From Anaerorhabdus sp036641015 (GTDB lineage: Bacteria; Bacillota_I; Bacilli_A; Erysipelotrichales; Erysipelotrichaceae): a stretch of DNA of 27,494 nt. Position 1 is the stretch's first letter, and every line of letters starts with the position of its first letter. Both the position numbers and the translations under genes were made by a program. This document shows positions 7,987 to 15,416 of this stretch, one piece after another. Below the pieces are notes generated by a model. The model searched no databases and was not told the origin of the DNA. It was given only the letters and a program-made list of their open reading frames with translations. The stretch spans positions 1 through 27,494 of the forward strand of contig NZ_JAVWFO010000022.1 of the NCBI RefSeq assembly GCF_036641015.1. Direction: 5' to 3'.

Positions 7987-8706
7987 TTATTCCTCCTCTT
8001 TAGCAACTTCAGTTGTTGTTTCTTCTACAACTGGAGCATAATTGATTAATTCTTTTGCAGGAACGTTCTTAACACCTTTCACAGTTGTTTTAACCATGAC
8101 AAGACCTTTTCTTGGTCCTGGAACATTTCCTTTTATTAACATGTAGTTATTTTCTACATCAACTTTGATGATTTCTAGATTTTGGTTAGTTGTTACATAG
8201 CCACCAGTTTGTCCAGCCATTGTAGTACCTTTATCGATACCACCTTTTCTAGATGTAATACCTGTTGTAGCTAATGAACCGATATGTCTGTGATGCCCAG
8301 AACCATGTGATTTAGGTCCGATCTTAGCGTTATTTCTAACGATAGTACCGTTATACCCTCTACCTTTACTAATTCCTGTTACGTCGACAATATCACCAGC
8401 GGAAAAGATATCAACCTTTACATCAGCTCCAACTTCTAAGTTAGCCATTTCATCAGCACGAAGTTCGCGAGCGAAACGTTTTGGAGCAGTGCTTGCTTTT
8501 GCAGCATGACCTTTGTTTGCCTTAGTAGCTCTAGATTCTTTGATGTCTTCGAAACCTAATTGAACAGCTTCATAGCCATCATTCTCATTTGTTTTCTTTT
8601 GCATAACTACGTTTGGTGTTGCTTCTACAACAGTAACTGGAATTAATGTCCCGTCAGTTGTAAACACTTGAGTCATACCAAGTTTACGTCCTAATATACC
8701 TTTCAT
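7987..8706 (-). CDS. rplC: 50S ribosomal protein L3 with an acidic C-terminal tail
   Basis: A 239-residue L3, an early assembly protein whose loop reaches the peptidyl-transferase center. MKGILGRKLGMTQVF, GISKGRGYNGTIVR, KIGPKSHGSGHHRHIGS and VPGPRKGLVMVK are conserved. The family is usually near 205-210 residues. The extra C-terminal stretch is acidic (VVEETTTEVAKEEE), odd for an rRNA-binding protein and with no counterpart I recall in the E. coli or B. subtilis proteins. Confidence 0.97.
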   Translation of the reverse strand: MKGILGRKLGMTQVFTTDGTLIPVTVVEATPNVVMQKKTNENDGYEAVQLGFEDIKESRATKANKGHAAKASTAPKRFARELRADEMANLEVGADVKVDIFSAGDIVDVTGISKGRGYNGTIVRNNAKIGPKSHGSGHHRHIGSLATTGITSRKGGIDKGTTMAGQTGGYVTTNQNLEIIKVDVENNYMLIKGNVPGPRKGLVMVKTTVKGVKNVPAKELINYAPVVEETTTEVAKEEE

Positions 8707-8726
8707 GATGTCACCTCAAACCTTTC

Positions 8727-9038
8727 TTACAGCTTGATTTCGATATCGACACCACTTGGCAAATCTAAACGACTTAATGCGTCGATAGTCTCTGCGCTTG
8801 GACCGATGATCTCAATCAAACGTTTATGTGTTCTAATTTCAAATTGTTCACGTGCATCTTTGTACTTATGTACCGCACGAAGAACTGTTACCACTTGTCT
8901 TTCAGTTGGTAGTGGAACTGGACCAACAACTTTTTTTGCACCGTGGCTAGTAGCAGTTGAAACAATCTTTTCACTTGCTTGGTCTAGACTTCTGTGCTCG
9001 TAAGCTTTCAAACGAATTCTTACTGAATTTTTTGCCAT
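8727..9038 (-). CDS. rpsJ: 30S ribosomal protein S10 (NusE)
   Basis: A 103-residue S10, first gene of the operon. It is a small-subunit head protein and, as NusE, also a transcription antitermination factor that binds NusB. RIRLKAYEHRSLDQAS, GPVPLPTERQVVTVLRAVHKYKDAREQFEIRTHKR and SRLDLPSGVDIEIKL are diagnostic. The start has a strong AAGGAGG at 9047-9053, immediately below a hairpin in the leader RNA. Confidence 0.98.
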   Translation of the reverse strand: MAKNSVRIRLKAYEHRSLDQASEKIVSTATSHGAKKVVGPVPLPTERQVVTVLRAVHKYKDAREQFEIRTHKRLIEIIGPSAETIDALSRLDLPSGVDIEIKL

Positions 9039-9158
9039 GAAATTTTCCTCCTTTATTTCACTTATCTTGCGATAATCGCTCGGTGTGAATTACCCGGCTT
9101 AACGCCTATGACAACGCTTTTCGGCGTGCCGGCAACCTCCCACGTCCATGCGAGTGCT
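9039..9158 (-). ncRNA. Structured 5' leader of the S10 operon
   Basis: About 120 nt lie between the predicted transcription start and the S10 start codon. Two hairpins can be read from the sequence. The first pairs CCGGC-ACGCC (9132-9123) with GGCGT-TAA-GCCGG (9106-9094), ten base pairs with a three-base bulge. The second pairs TTCAC (9089-9085) with GTGAA (9061-9057) around an inner TTATC-GCAA-GATAA hairpin (9075-9062), leaving a nine-base bulge. The second ends just before the ribosome binding site. It is markedly more GC-rich than its surroundings. Autogenous control by a ribosomal protein is plausible but inferred. Confidence 0.6.
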
Positions 9159-9163
9159 TTTAT

Positions 9164-9192
9164 ATAGTAACACTTACAAAAGCCTATTGCAA
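9164..9192 (-). promoter_or_regulatory. Sigma-A promoter of the S10-spc operon
   Basis: On the minus strand TTGCAA (9192-9187) and TACTAT (9169-9164) are separated by exactly 17 bp. Transcription would start near 9157. A- and T-rich tracts upstream (9193-9240) could act as an UP element, as expected for a highly expressed ribosomal operon. Confidence 0.75.
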
Positions 9193-9352
9193 CAGTTTTT
9201 TTCACTCTTTTTGAACTTTTTAAAAAACAAAAAATTTGAAGCTTTTCACCCCAAATTTTACTGTTTATTCTCTTTAACTTTACTATTGAATCCAAATTTT
9301 GCTTGTTTTTACTGTTTTTTAAGCATTTTTCCTATCCTTATTATATATAGTT
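9193..9352. other. AT-rich spacer between the S10 promoter and the DUF1848 gene
   Basis: No credible gene here. It holds A/T tracts and a loose repeat: CCAAATTTT at 9251-9259 and 9292-9300, and TTTACTGTTT at 9257-9266 and 9308-9317. A weak hairpin followed by T-runs on the minus strand near 9225-9255 could end transcription from the DUF1848 gene, but it is not convincing. Confidence 0.4.
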
Positions 9353-10234
9353 TTATTTTTTTCTTACCTTTATTACATCATTTTCATCTAAATTCCCTAT
9401 TAAAAGGGACGATTTTACATCATGATCCCTGCTATTTACATCCACACTCTTCTCATCATAATTCGCATAACAATACTTACAATAGTGTCTACAGCTATTA
9501 TATGTACCAATATCAACCATTTCAATGCACCCACAATCCCGTGCTTTCCACTTACCGAAATTACTTCTCCCTGTCAAACGATAAGCCAATTCCTTCGTGC
9601 AACAAGCAGACTGAATAAAGCCTACACTAGTTAAATCATTCTTTTCATAGCACGTTTGTATTGTCATTCCATATTTATTAGTGATACTTACAAGCCTAAC
9701 CCCAATATCAAGGTATTCTTTTTCACTTAACTTCTTAATTCTAAGCTCTCTCATATGACGATTTACATTTTTATACTCATCCACAAACGAAACTATTACT
9801 TGTTCAACACTTCCCGCCAATAATGAGCACAATCTTTCAAATGCTCTCTCGTGGTAATCAATTGTATATTTATCATTAATTAATATTGGATCATATCTAA
9901 GTATGACATTCTCTTTGCCAATTAACCGACTTAATTCAATAATTGATTTTACAATCTCCTTTTTATCCTCTACACATAACTCAATGTCTTTATCATAAGG
10001 AGTACATGTAACCTGAAATATACATGGGATTTTGATTTGATTAAGATACTTAATAATTGGCTTAGGATTTTTTGTGCAAAAAACTATTGCTTCTACATCA
10101 CAAAAATTTATTCTGCTTACGCTTTTAGGATAGAACGGATTTCGTACATCCACATATCCCTCATTTATTCTGTTCATTAACCATTCCGTATAGAAGGCAA
10201 CAATATCCGTTCTTCCACTTATATTTAATATCAT
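9353..10234 (-). CDS. DUF1848 family protein with a radical-SAM-like cysteine cluster
   Basis: A 293-residue soluble protein matching the DUF1848 family as I recall it. SGRTDIVAFYTEWLMNR opens the protein (RTD at 8-10), then YVDVRNPFYPKSVSRI (27-42), FCTKNPKP (52-59), VILRYDPILIN (110-120) and a cysteine-rich C-terminal part. The last cluster, CRHYCKYCYANY (C248, C252, C255), is a C-x3-C-x2-C pattern like radical SAM enzymes but C-terminal rather than N-terminal. Other cysteines are at 195, 211, 212, 234 and 236. Iron-sulfur binding is inferred; no reaction is established. The ribosome binding site (AGGAAAG) is modest. It lies 62 bp after the HD-GYP gene and may share its transcript. Confidence 0.85.
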   Translation of the reverse strand: MILNISGRTDIVAFYTEWLMNRINEGYVDVRNPFYPKSVSRINFCDVEAIVFCTKNPKPIIKYLNQIKIPCIFQVTCTPYDKDIELCVEDKKEIVKSIIELSRLIGKENVILRYDPILINDKYTIDYHERAFERLCSLLAGSVEQVIVSFVDEYKNVNRHMRELRIKKLSEKEYLDIGVRLVSITNKYGMTIQTCYEKNDLTSVGFIQSACCTKELAYRLTGRSNFGKWKARDCGCIEMVDIGTYNSCRHYCKYCYANYDEKSVDVNSRDHDVKSSLLIGNLDENDVIKVRKK

Positions 10235-10296
10235 ATTCTTTCCTACTTTATTACGCTAAGTTCATTAATCTACTATTTCCTTTAGCATTATCTTTA

Positions 10297-11553
10297 TTAA
10301 TTTATATTTGTATATTTATCTATTAAAATTTGATATTCACTTTGTATCGCATAATAAGCTTCCATTGTTTCTTTACTACTTGTTTCTGTTTCCATCATGA
10401 TTTCATCAAAGTTTTCCACTACCTCTTTAACCACATCACGATTCAATAATCCTTTTGAATCCATTTCAACAATTATACCTAAAGCTCTTTCTTTATCATA
10501 TGCATTTTTATAACTCCGCTCTTGAACTAACGCACTTACAATATCAGCAACTGCACATATACATTCCGGTAGTGTTAAGTCAGCAAGTTTTAGGTGTTGA
10601 GGATACCCAGAGCCATCAATTCTTTCATGATGTCGCGCAGCAATCTCAACTACATCTTGATGTATTGAACCTTCTAAAATATTTCTTGTTTCAACTACAT
10701 GTTGCTTCATAATAAACATTTCTTCATCTGTAAGTTTTCCAGGCTTTTCAAGTATGCTAATAGGCGTCGAAATTTTTCCAATATCATGAAGTAAAGTTCC
10801 ATAATATAAGTCATTTAATTCTTCTTCACTCAGACCCATTCTCTTACCAATTGCTACACTTACATTTACAGTAGTAATTGTATGCAAAATCATATACTCA
10901 CTTCTAAAATCAATTGAACAAGCAACTACCGTTAGATAACTTTCAATTAAGTCATAATCAAACTTCAATGTTGCCGCCATCTTTCTTGCTGATTCTCGAT
11001 AACTTTGATCACAAATCTTATTCAACAACTTTTCATAATCTGGTAATGCAAAAAACTTATCCACCCAATACGGAGACAAAAGTGTACCTCTATTTTGTCT
11101 TATCCATCCTAAACAAACTTCAACATTACTCGCAACCAAAACCACATCAATACGATCGGCAAGATAAATCAATCCAGCTAAATCATCATCAAGTAATCCT
11201 CGCTCTTTATAATTTGAATAGGGTAAATGATGATGCAATATCGGCAACGCTTTTTCTTTCATAATAGATAAACTCTTCATAAACAGATATCCATAAATCG
11301 AATGAAACCAAACATCACTATTTTCAAACTCCATGATATCGTCAATCTCTTCTGTCTTATACGCACCAATATCATGCAGTATTCCCATTAACGTAATTTC
11401 CGCAATATCATCTTTATTAAATTTATTCATAGAATTTAAAATTACAAAAACGATATACCCTACTTTTTCACCATGATTAACTAATCTTGAATCAATTTTA
11501 TTCAAGGTTCTTTGAAGTATCTCTAAAAATTGTAAACTCGACATACGTCTCAT
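10297..11553 (-). CDS. Tandem HD-domain protein with C-terminal HD-GYP phosphodiesterase domain
   Basis: A 418-residue cytosolic protein with two HD domains and no visible membrane or sensor domain. The C-terminal domain (about 220-390) is canonical HD-GYP: LLHDIGK (H256, D257), MKQH (H285), RHHERIDGSGYP (307-318) and VADIVSAL (D337). HD-GYP enzymes hydrolyse cyclic di-GMP or related dinucleotides. The N-terminal domain (about 20-170) lacks the GYP motif. It keeps likely metal ligands at H27, H60-D61, H84, HHH 107-109 and D133/D136, so it may be a second active hydrolase or a regulatory copy. The start has GGGGA seven bases upstream. It has its own promoter just after the terminator of the surface-protein gene. 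Confidence 0.88.
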   Translation of the reverse strand: MRRMSSLQFLEILQRTLNKIDSRLVNHGEKVGYIVFVILNSMNKFNKDDIAEITLMGILHDIGAYKTEEIDDIMEFENSDVWFHSIYGYLFMKSLSIMKEKALPILHHHLPYSNYKERGLLDDDLAGLIYLADRIDVVLVASNVEVCLGWIRQNRGTLLSPYWVDKFFALPDYEKLLNKICDQSYRESARKMAATLKFDYDLIESYLTVVACSIDFRSEYMILHTITTVNVSVAIGKRMGLSEEELNDLYYGTLLHDIGKISTPISILEKPGKLTDEEMFIMKQHVVETRNILEGSIHQDVVEIAARHHERIDGSGYPQHLKLADLTLPECICAVADIVSALVQERSYKNAYDKERALGIIVEMDSKGLLNRDVVKEVVENFDEIMMETETSSKETMEAYYAIQSEYQILIDKYTNIN

Positions 11554-11595
11554 AATTTATTCCCCAGTTTATTCATATAGTTATCTTACTTTTTT

Positions 11596-11624
11596 ATTAT
11601 AATGTTTATATTTTACTGGTGCAA
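11596..11624 (-). promoter_or_regulatory. Promoter of the tandem HD/HD-GYP gene
   Basis: On the minus strand TTGCAC (11624-11619) and a perfect TATAAT (11601-11596) are separated by 17 bp. The predicted start near 11590 leaves a leader of about 35 nt. The -35 box begins only a few bases after the T-tract of the upstream terminator, so this gene appears transcriptionally separate. Confidence 0.75.
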
Positions 11625-11627
11625 TAA

Positions 11628-11652
11628 AGAAAAAATCCGCACAATGTGCAGA
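11628..11652 (-). terminator. Intrinsic terminator after the surface-protein gene
   Basis: Minus-strand stem TCTGCAC/GTGCGGA (one T-G wobble) with an ATT loop, immediately followed by TTTTTT. It sits 14 bp after the stop codon of the 1188-residue surface protein. Confidence 0.85.
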
Positions 11653-11665
11653 CTCCTTCTTAAAC

Positions 11666-14600
11666 TTAAGCGTTTACTTCTTCTTCCTTTTCAATGTCAT
11701 GCCATTTTCTTCCTAAATATAAAGTAATTGCATTTATTAAAGTAAGGATAAGCATTAATAATGTATATTTATCTACTAGAACCATAGGAAGCGTTATATT
11801 TTCTGTAACTATAAATATAATCACAGATATAACCGCAACAATTGAACCTAGCACTTTATATATACGTTTACGTTCATATAATTTTGGTTCTTCTTGATCT
11901 GAATTAATGATGTAATCCTCATCATCCTCTTCATCATCACTGTTATGTTTAGAAGTAAGAAGAATGATTGTTAACAATATTCCAACAAGCATTGCAATCA
12001 AATTAATTAAAGCCCATCCAGTCTTATTTAAAGCTTCTGGTGTAACTTCATCAACAATGACTTCTGGAGTTGCTGTTGGTGCAACCTCTGGTGTGATTTC
12101 TTCTGGAATTACTTCCGGTTGAGGATTTCCAGGAATTATTGGTTGCACTTCTACCGGTACTATAACCTCTGGCTCAGGTGTTGGAACAACCGGTGGATTC
12201 GTTGGTGTTGGAGGAACGATAACTTTTTCAAATATTACTGTAAATAATGCATTACCTGCATACTCAGTATTTCGAATTTCTTCGATAGTGTTATAAGAAT
12301 TACCTTGCTCATCAACCCACTTAACAACCTTATGATTCGCAGCTGCTTTTGCAACTATGTCTTTACCAACAGGTTTAACTTTTTCCGTTAAACTATAATC
12401 TCCAAACTTATCATATCGTGTTACATACTCATACTCAGAAGTTAAGTTATTATTTGTTACATATCCCGTACCTACAGTTTGTACATTATATGTAAATTTA
12501 ACTTGGAAACGGTCTGGAATATTATCTGATTTATCATTTCCATTCGAATCACGTCCACCTACAACATCAATATAGTAATATAGATTCATTACATTTTTCG
12601 ATGTGTCTGTAGTTATAGTTAGATTCTCTGGTGTTGCATATGCAAATACATATCCCGTAATACTTTTGTTAAATGATGTATACGTAATTTTTTCATTAAA
12701 ATATTCTTTGTCGCTATATGTTTCAATTTTTTTATTTTCATCAATTGAATAATAATTGATTGTATAATCTTGAAGAACTGCTTCATACACTGCATATAAT
12801 TTAGTATCTGCTTGCAATTCTTTCAATGTTGCAAAATCAATACTATTTCCAGCTTCATCTTCGTATCCCACTAAGTTATATCCATCATGTACAGATTGAT
12901 GTTTCTCAATTTGTGTATAGTCTACCGATACTACTTGTGCATCTAATTCCCATACATTTGCAGTGCCTATATATGTTTCGCTACTTTGTACTACGCCTCC
13001 TACTTTATCATAAATTTTAAACGAAATATCTTTCATATTTTTTTGATAAGTTAAGATGATGTTATTTTTTTGTACATCACTTGAAACAATTACACTTTCT
13101 GGATTTGACCCTTTAAATGTATATCCACTAATTTCAACAATATGATTGCTTGCTTTAACTGTTGTATTAAATTCAGCATCTTTAATTGTCTTAGTTTCTT
13201 TTATTTTATTACTATCTTCATCTTGATACTGAATTGTTACATCGTAGTATACAGGACCATTAACTTTTTTATAACCAAAATACAATTTTACATTTCTATT
13301 TGTTGCGCTTAACTCGACATCTGATGGAATAGCGGAACTATTAGTTGCGCTAGTTACTAATTCATACTTTTGTCCATCTTTTGTGATAGTAGTTAAAGGA
13401 TTAATAGAATATGTTCCAAAATCTAAGTCAACAGCTTTCGTAGCTTCATCTTGATAAAAATAACTTTGAATATCTACTCTTTTATTAAAATCATTTATTG
13501 GTAAATCTTTTTGATCTATTAAATTACCATCTTCATCTACTAAATAATTGAATATTTCAATTATTCCAGTTTTACCTATTGTTAATACTGGTTTTGGATA
13601 AACAAATGTTTTTTCTTCATTCTTATAATCATTGTAAGTCAAATTTGCATTTAAGTTCGTTTCGACTGCTCCAGTTGTAGTATTATTGTTTACCTTTACA
13701 TAAATTGTAAGCTTTTTTACTGTCTCTGTAATTGTATCAAATGTCCACGTTACTTTATTATTATTAACAGAAACAGTTCCTGCTGTTGCTTCAATTTTCG
13801 CTTTGCCATTTTCATATAAAATATCAAATACTTCATTATTGATGGTATCAGTAATTTCAGCTTTTGTACCTGCTATTTTAATATCACCCGCAATATTTTT
13901 ATACACATCAGCTAATCCTGCAGCATTTGTATTTTTTGCATAATCCATGCTTTGATTAGTTGCTAGTGGTTTGATATATTGATTAAATGATTGTTCACCA
14001 ATTTCTAATCCTATTGAGTATACTTTTGCAATAGACGTAAGATTCCCAATTACTTCTTGTCCATCTTTCCCTGCCGCAGGCTCCCCGTCACTTATAAATA
14101 CTACATAAACAGGACGTGATTTATCAGCTCTTTTATTTATCATTTCAATTGCAGCATTTATCGGATTAGTATAGTTTGTATCTCCAGTAAACGTAATGAA
14201 GTTTTTACTTGGATCCCACATTGTATCTGTAAAGAAAGTACTCGCACTATATTTAGTACCCATCGGGTGTTTTATTGTATCGCCATACGCCGCAAACTCA
14301 TCTGTAATTAGATATGCTCTATCTGAGAAACCAATTGCTGATAATCTAACATCACTGTCTGCTGTAAAAACATTATTAGAGAACCCAGCAACCGCTTCTT
14401 TTAGTTTTGCAGCATAACTTCCTCCTGGAATAGAACCAGATGTGTCATTATTTACCATACTTCCTGAAGTATCCATAATCAATAATATATCAGATCCTTG
14501 TTTCACCGGATTCCCTGAAACATTAAATTCTATCTTTGCAACTCCTTTATCATAATCTACCCAAGATGCTTCTTTTGTCGTGAATACGGCACCAGGTTCA

Positions 14601-15232
14601 TTATTAGATGCATTTCTTCCTTTTTTTGTTTGACCAACAACTTGACCAGTCGTAGTTTCAGAAGTTTGTAATCTATATGTAATTGTTATTTCATTGTTTT
14701 CTTTATCTAATATTATTTCTTCAGTACTTACACTTTCAACACTGTAATATTCTTTATCTACAACATAATCACGTGCGTTTATTTTCTTACCAACAATTAA
14801 ATCCTCAACTACAGTCGTTTCTTTAATTTCGATATCATTACCAGTATAAATATGATTAACAGTTAATACTGTTTTAACATCTTCAGCTTCTGGTGTTGCA
14901 GTTGCTTCTGGTGTTGCAGTTGCTTCTGGTGTTGCAGTTGCTTCTGGTGTTGCAGTTGCTTCTGGTGTCACAGTCGCTTCTGGTGTTGCTGTCACTTCTG
15001 GAGTTATTTCTATACTTGGCTTTTGAGTTTCTTCAATCGCAGGTGTAGGTGTTGCAGTAATAATAGGTGTTTCTCCATTTTCAGCAGAAAAATCTCCTGA
15101 AATCTCTCCATTACCATTTTCAACACTTAAAATTTCCTCATCTTGATTAGTTGCAAATACATGCCAAGAGTTAGTTGGAACGATAGTTAACATAAGCGTT
15201 AACGCCAACATTAATTTTGTAATTTTCTTCAT
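11666..15232 (-). CDS. Large cell-surface protein: vWA domain, MucBP-like repeats, three-helix membrane tail
   Basis: 1188 residues with a signal peptide (about 1-27), then a Thr/Pro/Glu-rich stalk (55-118) built of ATPEAT repeats. A von Willebrand A domain (about 245-450) has the metal-binding MIDAS pattern: DTSGS at 254-258, T355 and SDGEP at 381-385. Several beta-rich repeats follow; those with YDVTIQYQDEDSNKI and YTINYYSIDENKKI resemble MucBP. A Pro/Val/Glu stalk precedes the C-terminus. There is no LPXTG; the tail has helices near 1073-1094, 1124-1142 and 1155-1173 separated by an acidic linker. I recall similar WALINL and LPMVLVDK tails in other Bacillota surface proteins. An adhesin-like role is inferred. 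The start follows GGAGGTATTTTT. Confidence 0.85.
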   Translation of the reverse strand: MKKITKLMLALTLMLTIVPTNSWHVFATNQDEEILSVENGNGEISGDFSAENGETPIITATPTPAIEETQKPSIEITPEVTATPEATVTPEATATPEATATPEATATPEATATPEAEDVKTVLTVNHIYTGNDIEIKETTVVEDLIVGKKINARDYVVDKEYYSVESVSTEEIILDKENNEITITYRLQTSETTTGQVVGQTKKGRNASNNEPGAVFTTKEASWVDYDKGVAKIEFNVSGNPVKQGSDILLIMDTSGSMVNNDTSGSIPGGSYAAKLKEAVAGFSNNVFTADSDVRLSAIGFSDRAYLITDEFAAYGDTIKHPMGTKYSASTFFTDTMWDPSKNFITFTGDTNYTNPINAAIEMINKRADKSRPVYVVFISDGEPAAGKDGQEVIGNLTSIAKVYSIGLEIGEQSFNQYIKPLATNQSMDYAKNTNAAGLADVYKNIAGDIKIAGTKAEITDTINNEVFDILYENGKAKIEATAGTVSVNNNKVTWTFDTITETVKKLTIYVKVNNNTTTGAVETNLNANLTYNDYKNEEKTFVYPKPVLTIGKTGIIEIFNYLVDEDGNLIDQKDLPINDFNKRVDIQSYFYQDEATKAVDLDFGTYSINPLTTITKDGQKYELVTSATNSSAIPSDVELSATNRNVKLYFGYKKVNGPVYYDVTIQYQDEDSNKIKETKTIKDAEFNTTVKASNHIVEISGYTFKGSNPESVIVSSDVQKNNIILTYQKNMKDISFKIYDKVGGVVQSSETYIGTANVWELDAQVVSVDYTQIEKHQSVHDGYNLVGYEDEAGNSIDFATLKELQADTKLYAVYEAVLQDYTINYYSIDENKKIETYSDKEYFNEKITYTSFNKSITGYVFAYATPENLTITTDTSKNVMNLYYYIDVVGGRDSNGNDKSDNIPDRFQVKFTYNVQTVGTGYVTNNNLTSEYEYVTRYDKFGDYSLTEKVKPVGKDIVAKAAANHKVVKWVDEQGNSYNTIEEIRNTEYAGNALFTVIFEKVIVPPTPTNPPVVPTPEPEVIVPVEVQPIIPGNPQPEVIPEEITPEVAPTATPEVIVDEVTPEALNKTGWALINLIAMLVGILLTIILLTSKHNSDDEEDDEDYIINSDQEEPKLYERKRIYKVLGSIVAVISVIIFIVTENITLPMVLVDKYTLLMLILTLINAITLYLGRKWHDIEKEEEVNA
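14886..14993. repeat. 18-bp tandem repeat, six units, encoding the ATPEAT stalk
   Basis: Six consecutive 18-bp units (plus strand GCTTCTGGTGTTGCAGTT). The first four are identical at 14886-14957 and the last two carry a few substitutions; a partial unit follows. Units are a multiple of three, so copy-number change would lengthen or shorten the protein stalk without breaking the frame. Confidence 0.95.
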
Positions 15233-15276
15233 AAAAATACCTCCGATTAGTTGAATATGAGTTAATGATAATAGAT

Positions 15277-15298
15277 ATCAGTTATATATCGGTTATAT
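15277..15298. repeat. Pair of 11-bp direct repeats upstream of the surface-protein gene
   Basis: ATCAGTTATAT (15277-15287) is followed directly by ATCGGTTATAT (15288-15298), one mismatch apart and about one DNA helical turn in period. They lie 45-66 bp before the start codon, where a promoter would be expected. No convincing -35/-10 pair stands out in this very AT-rich stretch. A tandem-site binding regulator is possible. Confidence 0.4.
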
Positions 15299-15352
15299 TT
15301 TTATAATTTTATATATTTTTTTATTTGCACTATTTTAAGGCTATTTACCTAT

Positions 15353-15402
15353 TAAAAAAAAGATATAACCCATCTATTTTTAGCATGCCGGTTATATCTT
15401 TT
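15353..15402 (-). terminator. Terminator of the sugar operon
   Basis: A perfect 13-bp stem: AAAAGATATAACC and GGTTATATCTTTT (arms 15358-15370 and 15390-15402) around a 19-nt loop. On the minus strand it ends in a run of T's (A-run up to 15360 on plus). It lies 14 bp after the stop of the last sugar-operon gene. The symmetry of A and T tracts may let it work in both directions. Confidence 0.8.
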
Positions 15403-15416
15403 AGTTCTTTTTATAC

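Noticed and set aside
9062..9295. 77-codon minus-strand frame through the S10 leader
   Set aside because: It would start upstream of the predicted promoter and occupy the structured leader; no ribosome binding site and no protein-like features.
9148..9618. 156-codon plus-strand open frame covering the S10 promoter and the end of the DUF1848 gene
   Set aside because: It runs antisense across a promoter, a leader and a recognised gene, has low-complexity His/Ser/Tyr-rich composition, no ribosome binding site, and no family features.
14886..14993. CRISPR array
   Set aside because: Repeats are contiguous with no spacers and encode a regular protein stalk.
15190..15204. AGCGTTAACGC palindrome resembling a cre core
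   Set aside because: It lies inside the signal-peptide coding region of the surface gene and does not match the full cre consensus.
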